From contig CP129490.1 of assembly GCA_030584085.1 (NCBI GenBank), forward strand, positions 2,575,511 to 2,639,510: a DNA stretch of 64,000 nucleotides, written 5' to 3'. Under the pieces are notes generated by a model, which had not been told where the DNA came from, made no database searches, and worked only from the letters and a program-made list of their open reading frames with translations. A program made the position numbers and the translations under genes. Numbering within the stretch: position 1 is the stretch's first letter; each line of letters opens with the position of its first letter. The DNA is from Melioribacteraceae bacterium (GTDB lineage: Bacteria > Bacteroidota > Ignavibacteria > Ignavibacteriales > Melioribacteraceae). Positions 58,242 to 64,000 of this stretch are shown here, piece by piece.

Positions 58242-58276
58242 ACTTTTGACAGCAATTTAATTAAATAGGTTACAAA
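58242..58276 (-). promoter_or_regulatory. ECF sigma promoter driving the sigma/anti-sigma genes
   Basis: On the minus strand TTTGTAACCT (58276-58267), 16 nt, GTCAAAAGT (58250-58242). The same two blocks with the same spacing occur on the other strand at 58366-58400. The AAC core of the -35 is typical of ECF promoters. The predicted start near 58238 is 2-3 nt from the sigma ATG (58235). Confidence 0.82.
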
Positions 58277-58365
58277 TGCTACCCAAAATTAATCTGTAAC
58301 CTCCCGGGAAAAAGCCAGTCTTAATAAGCAAAAGAAAAGCAGAAAGCGCAATTAAAATTTGATGG

Positions 58366-58400
58366 TTTGTAACCTTATTCCAGAAATATTAGTCAAAAGT
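58366..58400 (+). promoter_or_regulatory. ECF sigma promoter driving the divergent membrane gene
   Basis: TTTGTAACCT (58366-58375), 16 nt, GTCAAAAGT (58392-58400), identical in both blocks to the minus-strand copy. The predicted start is about 24 nt ahead of the ATG at 58428, which has AAGGAG 8 nt upstream. A weaker CTGTAACCT with GTC at 15-nt spacing occurs on the plus strand at 58294-58320. Confidence 0.82.
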
Positions 58401-58427
58401 TTTAGAAACAATTAGAAGGAGTATAAA

Positions 58428-58760
58428 ATGGGTTCCGAAGTAATTGTAGTTCCGATAATATTTTTTACCACCGGTGCTGTCCTAATAGCTTACTATTATT
58501 TACGTTATCGCGAAAGATCAACAATAATCGAACGAGGTTTGTCAACTGAACAAATGATGGCACTCTATAACAAAAAGCGCGATCCGTTAATAATGCTTAA
58601 AATTGGTGTTGTAGTATTCTTTTTCGGTCTTGGTTTAGGAGGCGGACTTTTAATACAAGAAATGACCGGAGTAGAAGAATGGGTTCCGTTCCTAATTTTC
58701 ACCATGACAGGTTTAGGATTTATCGTTGCGTTTTTTGTCAGCAAAAAGTATCAAGAGTAA
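58428..58760 (+). CDS. DUF6249-like small membrane protein, ECF-sigma target
   Basis: 110 residues with three transmembrane helices (about 5-24, 58-78 and 85-104). Between helix 1 and 2 is a charged loop RYRERSTIIERGLSTEQMMALYNKKRDP. It resembles the DUF6249 group. It is divergent from an ECF sigma gene and has the same promoter, so it belongs to that regulon, probably in envelope stress. Ribosome site AAGGAG. Confidence 0.85.
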   Translation: MGSEVIVVPIIFFTTGAVLIAYYYLRYRERSTIIERGLSTEQMMALYNKKRDPLIMLKIGVVVFFFGLGLGGGLLIQEMTGVEEWVPFLIFTMTGLGFIVAFFVSKKYQE

Positions 58761-58787
58761 TTCGTTAATCTAATTTTGTTGTTAAAC

Positions 58788-58817
58788 AAAAAAGTCCGCT
58801 CAAAGGCGGACTTTTTT
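58788..58817. terminator. Bidirectional terminator between the DUF6249-like gene and trxB
   Basis: AAAAAAGTCCGC (58788-58799), loop TCAAAG, GCGGACTTTTTT. A perfect 12-bp stem with A/T runs on both sides serves both convergent genes. Confidence 0.93.
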
Positions 58818-58835
58818 TGCAATTCTATTATTGAT

Positions 58836-59786
58836 TTATTCAATACCTTGTTCTGCCAACCAGCGTTCGGCATCAATTGCTGCTCTGCAACCCATTCCCG
58901 CTGCTGTTACTGCTTGTCTATAAACATGATCGGCAACATCACCGGCTGCAAATACGCCATCAACGTTTGTATAAGTTGATGATCCTTTTACTATTAAATA
59001 ACCTGTTTCATCCATTTCAAGTTGACCTTTGAATAATTCTGTATTCGGTTTATGACCGATGGCAAGAAATATTCCGTCAACGTCAACTTTTTCGGTTGAA
59101 CCATCACGAGTATCTTCAAGTAAGGCACCGGTAACTTTCTTTCGTCCGTTTTCTTCTTCGCCAAGTATTTCTTTCACGGTTTTGTTCAAGATAAATTTAA
59201 TCTTCGGATTCTTTTCTGCACGTTCAAGCATAATTTTTGAAGCGCGGAATTCTTCACGTCGGTGAACTATTAAAACTTCGGAAGCGAATTTAGTTAAATA
59301 GTTTGCCTCTTCCATTGCAGAATCACCACCGCCGATAACAATAATTTTTTGATTCTTAAAAAAGAATCCGTCGCAAGTTGCACAGGCAGAAACTCCGTAT
59401 CCCATATATTTTTCTTCACTTGGAATTCCCAACCATTTTGCCGTTGCACCTGTTGAAATGATTACAGCATCCGCCGTGTAGGTCTCTTTGTCTGCTTCAA
59501 TTGTAAATGGTCTTTTAGAAAAATCTACTTTTGTAACTTGTTTAAAAAATGGTTTCGCACCAAATCTTTGCGCTTGCTTACGCATAACGTCCATCAATTC
59601 CGGTCCTTGAATACCATGTTCAAAACCCGGGAAATTTTCTACCTCGGTTGTAATAGTTAATTGTCCGCCCGGTTGTAATCCTTCAAACACGACCGGATTC
59701 AAATTTGCTCTAGCGTTGTAAAGTGCTGCTGTTAAACCCGCAGGTCCCGATCCGATAATAATCACTTTATGATGTTTGTCTGCCAT
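58836..59786 (-). CDS. trxB: Thioredoxin-disulfide reductase
   Basis: 316 residues, an NADPH flavoenzyme that reduces thioredoxin. FAD motif [14 protein letters not shown] (10-23), redox pair Cys135-Ala-Thr-Cys138 in CATCDG, NADP loop [15 protein letters not shown], and C-terminal [15 protein letters not shown]. No defects. It is the last gene of the minus-strand run that starts at kdsB and ends at the terminator. Confidence 0.97.
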   Translation of the reverse strand: MADKHHKVIIIGSGPAGLTAALYNARANLNPVVFEGLQPGGQLTITTEVENFPGFEHGIQGPELMDVMRKQAQRFGAKPFFKQVTKVDFSKRPFTIEADKETYTADAVIISTGATAKWLGIPSEEKYMGYGVSACATCDGFFFKNQKIIVIGGGDSAMEEANYLTKFASEVLIVHRREEFRASKIMLERAEKNPKIKFILNKTVKEILGEEENGRKKVTGALLEDTRDGSTEKVDVDGIFLAIGHKPNTELFKGQLEMDETGYLIVKGSSTYTNVDGVFAAGDVADHVYRQAVTAAGMGCRAAIDAERWLAEQGIE

Positions 59787-59801
59787 AATAATACTCCGTA
59801 A

Positions 59802-60761
59802 TTACTCAAAAAAATAATCGAATAAAATATTTTCAATTTCGTGAACTTTTAATTTACTTGGAATTTGTATAAATGACTTATCAGAAAAGTTCATTCTGTA
59901 GTCCCAATCGGTATTGGGATCAGTTCTGATAACTTTCCATTTACCAATTTTATTAGTTTCAATTAGATTCAATTTTTCTGCTAAGGATTCAAGTGATTTT
60001 CGTGCAATTTTCTGCGGTCTTGTCGTAGAATGCCATGTAAATGGTTTATACTCTAAACTGTATAATCTTCCTTCTTCATGTTTAATTGCCGAGAGAATAA
60101 TCTCACATCCGGCTTGAGATACTTTTGCGACTGGGTGAATTTCAAAATCAGATTCCAAAACGGTTAAACGAATATCACCATAGTTTGAAAAGACTGATTG
60201 TTGTGTTTCAAATGATTGCTCGGACTTTTGATACCAATTAAAATCTTCTTTCCAATATGGTTCGAATTTTTCTATGTCGCTAATTAATTCGGGAAGAATC
60301 TCGAATCCTTTTTCAAACATTAATTGAGCTGCATGTGGAAATTGCAAATCTTTAATTAAATCCTTGAAGATACTTTTGTCATAATCTATCAAATTATTTA
60401 GCACGTAATCTGCTTTAAGAGCATCTTCGGTTGTGAACTCGGCAAAGTCACCAGTTAATGCAATATTAATTAAACTCTGCTTATTGGATAAAGAATACTC
60501 AGCATTGTTTAAAACAAAAGCTGAAATGACTCCATCGGAATCGAAATGATTATTTGATATAACTTCAATTCCTCTTAAGTATTCATCTTTTTGGGGGGAC
60601 TCAATTAACTTGAAAGCCATTTCAGTTGTCGTATCTGCAAATAATTCGGAAGGAGTTGAATGTCCCGGCCAATGACTGATTTGAATTTTCGCGGGAAAGT
60701 TTGCATCAACACAAATTACATTATCTCTATTCTTAAGAAAAGATTCAAATACAAATATCAT
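59802..60761 (-). CDS. Uncharacterised protein with a DHH-like NHFDSDG motif (DUF6687-like)
   Basis: 319 residues without signal or transmembrane segments. Residues 71-77 read NHFDSDG, which resembles the first metal-binding motif of DHH phosphoesterases (His/Asp-x-Asp), but I do not see a clear DHH motif later. ISHWPGHSTPSELFADTTTEMAF precedes it, and a C-terminal HSTTRPQKIARKSLESLAEKL lies near residue 245. It may be a member of DUF6687; the enzymatic role is unknown. It overlaps queG by 4 nt. Confidence 0.75.
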   Translation of the reverse strand: MIFVFESFLKNRDNVICVDANFPAKIQISHWPGHSTPSELFADTTTEMAFKLIESPQKDEYLRGIEVISNNHFDSDGVISAFVLNNAEYSLSNKQSLINIALTGDFAEFTTEDALKADYVLNNLIDYDKSIFKDLIKDLQFPHAAQLMFEKGFEILPELISDIEKFEPYWKEDFNWYQKSEQSFETQQSVFSNYGDIRLTVLESDFEIHPVAKVSQAGCEIILSAIKHEEGRLYSLEYKPFTWHSTTRPQKIARKSLESLAEKLNLIETNKIGKWKVIRTDPNTDWDYRMNFSDKSFIQIPSKLKVHEIENILFDYFFE

Positions 60762-61669
60762 TTTTCTAAAAACTCCGCATTACGTTTCATGCCTTTTAAT
60801 CTTGGTCTGCTAATTGGGCTGTCTGAAAATTTCTTTTTGAATTCACTGTTTGTCATATTTTTTATTTCTGAAATATTAAGTTCAGTTTCACGCGGTAAAA
60901 ATTCCTTTTCATCTGTATTCAGAGAAAATTTGTGATTCCACGGACAAACATCCTGACAAATATCACAACCGAAAATCCAGTTGTCAAACTTACTAATAAA
61001 TTCTTCGGGGACATCAGATTTACTTTCTATAGTGAGATAAGAAATACATTTATTTGCATCAACAACATATTCATCAACTATTGCATTAGTCGGGCAAGCA
61101 ACAATACAAGCCGTGCAGCTTCCGCAAAAATCAGCAATTGGTTCATTATAATCGAATTCAAAATTGGTGATAACATTTGCTATAAAAAACCAACTTCCAA
61201 TTTCACGGGAAATAACATTTGTATGTTTTCCCATCCAGCCTATTCCGGATTTAACCGCCCATGCTTTGTCCATTACAGGTCCGGTATCAATATAAGTTTT
61301 TGCCTCGAAGTGACTATCAATTTCCTTACACATCTCAACAAACTGATCTAACTTTTCCCAAATGATCAGATGATAATCTTTTCCCCAAGCATATCTTGAA
61401 ACTTTACCAAAACCATCTCTGTTATTGTGTTCAGTATCCGTGTAATAATTTAAGCCAAGCGAGATAACACTTTTTGCATTTGGGAGAATCTGTGATACAT
61501 CTTCTCTCTTTTCAAAATTACGTTCCATATAGCTCATTCCGGCTTGGAAGTTTTTTTGCAGCCAGGTTTGCAAATGTTCAATCTCTGTTTTTAATTTTTC
61601 AGCTTTTGAAAAACCGACAAGTTCAAATCCAAGTTGATGAGCGATATTTATTATTTGGTGGTTCGTCAT
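60758..61669 (-). CDS. queG: Epoxyqueuosine reductase QueG
   Basis: 303 residues. It converts epoxyqueuosine to queuosine in tRNA using cobalamin and two [4Fe-4S] clusters. Seen: N-terminal DUF1730 part with NAKSVISLGLNYY, the WAVKSGIGWMGKHTNVIS segment, and two cluster motifs CGSCTACIVACPTNAI and CDICQDVCPWN. It ends soon after, lacking the HEAT extension of the longer forms. It overlaps the DHH-like gene. Confidence 0.94.
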   Translation of the reverse strand: MTNHQIINIAHQLGFELVGFSKAEKLKTEIEHLQTWLQKNFQAGMSYMERNFEKREDVSQILPNAKSVISLGLNYYTDTEHNNRDGFGKVSRYAWGKDYHLIIWEKLDQFVEMCKEIDSHFEAKTYIDTGPVMDKAWAVKSGIGWMGKHTNVISREIGSWFFIANVITNFEFDYNEPIADFCGSCTACIVACPTNAIVDEYVVDANKCISYLTIESKSDVPEEFISKFDNWIFGCDICQDVCPWNHKFSLNTDEKEFLPRETELNISEIKNMTNSEFKKKFSDSPISRPRLKGMKRNAEFLEK

Positions 61670-61721
61670 TTAGATTTATGGTATCATTTCCGGAAATTTT
61701 ATTTGTGATCTAACTTAGTCA

Positions 61722-61752
61722 TGAATAGATTCCCGCCTTCGCGGAAATGACC
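61722..61752. repeat. REP-like palindrome remnant
   Basis: The plus strand holds GATTCCCGCCTTCGCGGAAA and flanking TGACC, which is one base away from the widespread GTCATTCCCGCGAAGGCGGGAATC element found repeated in many bacterial genomes. It lies in the 94-nt gap between queG and the Rieske gene. Only one copy is in the window. Confidence 0.6.
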
Positions 61753-61763
61753 ATTTAGTTTTG

Positions 61764-62102
61764 TCACCAGTTTAATTCTTTTTTGAATACTTTTACATAA
61801 ACATAGTCATCAATAATTTTCACTTCATAAGAATCTAAGCCTTTCCGATTATTATCCATCTTACCGTCAGATAAATTGAATTCCCATCCATGAGCCGGAC
61901 AAATTACTTTGCAATCTTCAATGAAGCCATCATAAATTAAAGCCGAATGTTGATGAGGACAGATGTTATTGAGAGCATAGATTTTTCCGTCAACTTTAAA
62001 GACTGCTACTTCAATGTCGTAAATAAAAAATCGTTTGCCGACTTTTTCTTTTAGATCGTCAACTTTACATACTTTTGAAAAACCTTCCAATGATTCTTTC
62101 AT
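61764..62102 (-). CDS. Rieske [2Fe-2S] ferredoxin-like protein
   Basis: 112 residues. Cluster ligands Cys48-x-His50 in CPHQHSAL and Cys68-xx-His71 in CPAHGWEF, the spacing of soluble Rieske ferredoxins (as in NirD and dioxygenase ferredoxins). No membrane anchor. It overlaps the MBL gene by 4 nt (ATGA), so the two form a unit; electron partner unknown. Confidence 0.93.
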   Translation of the reverse strand: MKESLEGFSKVCKVDDLKEKVGKRFFIYDIEVAVFKVDGKIYALNNICPHQHSALIYDGFIEDCKVICPAHGWEFNLSDGKMDNNRKGLDSYEVKIIDDYVYVKVFKKELNW

Positions 62103-62947
62103 TTTATCTCATTAAATAATTCTTTGTGTGTAAAACCCTTATCAGTTTTTTGAACTGTTGCCATTGCTATGTTCGGATCATGACCGAAAATTAATTTCCA
62201 GTCTTCTTCAACTGCCAATGATAAATATTTTTTCTTTTCATCAATTGTTTTAAGAGGCTGGATATCATATCCCATCAGATAAACAATCGGAATTTGTGAA
62301 TAGAATGGGACTAGATCGGCAATATATAAATATGTTTGATTGCCGTCACTCATTTTAACTAGTTGCTGTGCGATTGTATGACCGTAAACTTTTATGAATG
62401 AAATTTCATCATCAAATTGATCTATATCAAGCGTATTGAGAACTCCTTCTTCCCTAAGAGGAAGAAAACGATTTTTGATGAAACTTCCCCTATCTTTATC
62501 GGATGAATTTAATGAATACTCAAAGTGTTCTTTTTGAACATGATATTTTGCATTTGGAAATGCAGGAATGAATTTGCTATTTTCTTGTAATACAGCACCA
62601 CCAACATGGTCAAAATGAAGGTGAGTTAGAATAACATCAGTAATATCTGATGGGACAATTCCTTTCTTTTTAAGAGATTGGTATAAATCATTTTCGGATT
62701 GATCAAGGTCATAAATCTTTTTGAATTTTTCGTCCCAGCCGGTTCCAATTCCGGTTTCGATTAATATTTTTTTTGAATCACTCTTAAGTAGAAGGCAGCG
62801 AGCACCGAGTTTAATTCTATTTTGATCATCAGCTGGATTTGTTTTATCCCACAATGGTTTTGGAATAATTCCAAACATTGCTCCGCCATCAAGTGCAAAT
62901 GTGCCGGTTTTTATTTCTTCAATTGTATATTTACCAATTTTTAACAT
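62099..62947 (-). CDS. MBL-fold metallo-hydrolase
   Basis: 282 residues. The metal motif His109-x-His111-x-Asp113-His114 is in THLHFDHVGG; a further His in KVYGHTIAQ and Asp in YIADLVP complete the di-zinc site. The pattern resembles quorum-quenching lactonase-like or glyoxalase-like hydrolases. It may act on a lactone or thioester; not decided. Coupled to the Rieske gene. Confidence 0.9.
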   Translation of the reverse strand: MLKIGKYTIEEIKTGTFALDGGAMFGIIPKPLWDKTNPADDQNRIKLGARCLLLKSDSKKILIETGIGTGWDEKFKKIYDLDQSENDLYQSLKKKGIVPSDITDVILTHLHFDHVGGAVLQENSKFIPAFPNAKYHVQKEHFEYSLNSSDKDRGSFIKNRFLPLREEGVLNTLDIDQFDDEISFIKVYGHTIAQQLVKMSDGNQTYLYIADLVPFYSQIPIVYLMGYDIQPLKTIDEKKKYLSLAVEEDWKLIFGHDPNIAMATVQKTDKGFTHKELFNEIK

Positions 62948-63026
62948 ACAGATAGTGTTTAGTTATTAATAATCAAAAGATAGAAAAGAATTGCGATTAA
63001 TTGTAGATAAGCTTCAAAGTAAGAAG

Positions 63027-63060
63027 ATTTCCGTAATCAAAATGATTACGGAAATTTTTT
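63027..63060. terminator. Perfect hairpin downstream of the B12-binding gene
   Basis: 13-bp perfect stem (63027-63039 with 63043-63055) and loop AAA. In the plus direction it is followed by a T-run; in the minus direction, the one needed by the gene, it is followed by a weaker CTTCTT. It starts 7 nt after that gene's stop and probably ends its mRNA. Confidence 0.75.
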
Positions 63061-63061
63061 A

Positions 63062-63469
63062 TTAATTTCTTGGATGCTCAACAACCCAATTTTTCAAAAA
63101 CTTTATTATTTCTTGAGTGTTTGCTCCGGGAGTATAAAGTTCGCCGACTCCCATCTCTTTTAGTTTATTAATGTCTTCATCCGACATAATGCCGCCGCCG
63201 AATAACAGAACGTCATCGACTCCCTTTTCTTTCATAAGTTGTAAAACTTTTGGGAATATTGTCATATGCGCACCTGATAAAAGACTGATACCAATTGCAT
63301 CCACGTCTTCTTGAATAGCTGCTTCTACAATCATTTCCGGTGTTTGACGAAGCCCGGTATAAATAACTTCCATACCGGCATCACGAAGAGCCGCCGCGAT
63401 AACTTTTGCGCCGCGATCATGTCCGTCTAATCCGGCTTTAGCAATAATTACTCTGATTTTTTTATCCAT
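63062..63469 (-). CDS. mcmA2: Cobalamin-binding domain protein (methylmalonyl-CoA mutase small subunit-like)
   Basis: 135 residues, a stand-alone B12-binding domain. The cobalt-ligand motif GLDGHDRG (His17) is followed by SLLSGAHM and [10 protein letters not shown], the three B12-loop motifs. Domains of this size pair with a separate large subunit in heteromeric methylmalonyl-CoA mutase or related acyl-CoA mutases; no large subunit is in the window. Confidence 0.92.
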   Translation of the reverse strand: MDKKIRVIIAKAGLDGHDRGAKVIAAALRDAGMEVIYTGLRQTPEMIVEAAIQEDVDAIGISLLSGAHMTIFPKVLQLMKEKGVDDVLLFGGGIMSDEDINKLKEMGVGELYTPGANTQEIIKFLKNWVVEHPRN

Positions 63470-63537
63470 TTATTTTCTCATCCTCATTTTCATTCAAAAA
63501 ATAATTATTGATACACAAAAAAGTCAACGACGCATTC

Positions 63538-64000
63538 CTAATCTTCTTCATTCTTCTGGATATATTTTTGGTAATATTCTCGCACTTTTCGCAGATCGGT
63601 ATCAGTATCAACCGAAATACTTTCATGTTCGGTGACAACAATTTTAATTTTGAATCCGTTTTCTAACATACGAAGTTGTTCTAATCTCTCGATCTGTTCT
63701 AAGTCAGTCGGTTTGAGTTTAGTAAATCTCAGTAATGCATCTCTTCTATAAACATAAAGGCCAATGTGTTTATAGATTTCATAATTTCTAATTCTTTCGA
63801 AATTTGTTTTTGCATCCCGCACATGCGGAATGGGTGATCTGGAAAAGTAAAGTGCGAAATTATTGTAATCAAAAACAACTTTGGGAACAGTTGGACTAGT
63901 AAGTTCATCAACTCTCGTTATTCTTTTTGCTAAGGTTGATACTTCAACTGATTCATCGAACAACAATGGTTCAATTGCTTCGTCTATCATTCTTCCCGGT
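63538..64000 (-). CDS. kdsB: 3-deoxy-manno-octulosonate cytidylyltransferase, C-terminal part (5' end outside)
   Basis: About 154 residues visible; the frame stays open to the right edge (upstream codons read Pro-Gly-Arg before the first Met), so roughly the first 90-100 residues of the usual 250 are missing. NFALYFSRSPIPHVRD, YEIYKHIGLYVYRRDALLRF, and LEQIERLEQLRMLENGFKI are KdsB signatures. The enzyme activates KDO for lipopolysaccharide. Confidence 0.95.
   Translation of the reverse strand, partial: PGRMIDEAIEPLLFDESVEVSTLAKRITRVDELTSPTVPKVVFDYNNFALYFSRSPIPHVRDAKTNFERIRNYEIYKHIGLYVYRRDALLRFTKLKPTDLEQIERLEQLRMLENGFKIKIVVTEHESISVDTDTDLRKVREYYQKYIQKNEED

Noticed and set aside
58294-58320. 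Third TGTAACCT with GTC downstream
   Set aside because: Spacing is 15 and the -10 block differs beyond GTC; kept only as a weak note.

Overview
The window is an AT-rich, gene-dense bacterial chromosome segment from a Gram-negative cell: it encodes Lnt, a LolA-like carrier, KdsB, two beta-barrel-type exported proteins and several TonB-free envelope proteins. The mix of families (type B L31, a MetP/MetS-type NSS transporter, DUF4870, a stand-alone B12-binding mutase subunit, RNase G with a Bacteroidota-like layout, lolA next to ftsK) points to the Bacteroidota/Chlorobiota superphylum, most likely the Ignavibacteria. That placement is inference from gene content, since no rRNA lies in the window. 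Almost everything is on the minus strand, so transcription runs from high to low coordinates.

Layout. 1-5292: start of a sodium:solute symporter, a STAS protein, a hypothetical, ligA, a RodZ-like HTH protein and rsmB. 5400-8146: rpmE with its terminator, an ECF-type sigma factor with a membrane partner, and holA. 8127-20377: a long, tightly packed minus-strand run: dusB, rng, fructose-6-phosphate aldolase/transaldolase, gcvT, comB, ftsK, lolA-like, LPG-synthase-TM protein, beta-barrel protein, cyclophilin lipoprotein, NSS transporter and its tiny MetS-like partner. 20401-29343: the translation/RNA operon rimP-nusA-infB-rbfA-truB-ribF-rpsO-pnp, with a promoter, a 5' hairpin and a closing terminator. 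29387-37987: DUF4870, a plus-strand DUF2459 gene, MATE, proC, a dicarboxylate/glutamate symporter, hemW, an exported barrel protein and recN. 38051-38244: an initiator tRNA-fMet gene with its own promoter and terminator. 38270-39440: a 50-residue membrane protein, a TPR protein, and an intergenic block that looks like a sigma-54-dependent small RNA gene. 39438-45402: DsrE-like, RDD, beta-CASP nuclease, hemerythrin, YihY and purL. 45562-49928: plus-strand SpoIIE-type phosphatase and ferredoxin, then a cyclic-nucleotide-domain MscS channel. 49987-57082: exonuclease, thioesterase, threonine aldolase, lnt, dedA, ispF, acyP, EamA transporter and era, many overlapping by 1-26 nt. 57151-58817: an ECF sigma/anti-sigma pair and a divergent membrane gene that share a near-identical promoter. 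58836-64000: trxB, an uncharacterised DHH-like gene, queG, a REP-like palindrome, Rieske protein, MBL hydrolase, B12-binding protein and the 3' part of kdsB.

Most of the window is core housekeeping. The most informative non-coding signals are the divergent ECF-sigma promoter pair at 58242-58400, the candidate sigma-54 promoter/upstream palindrome/small-RNA block at 39253-39440, and two short genes easily missed by length cut-offs (8127-8255 and 38270-38422). I did not find a CRISPR array, insertion sequence, prophage or obvious defence island.
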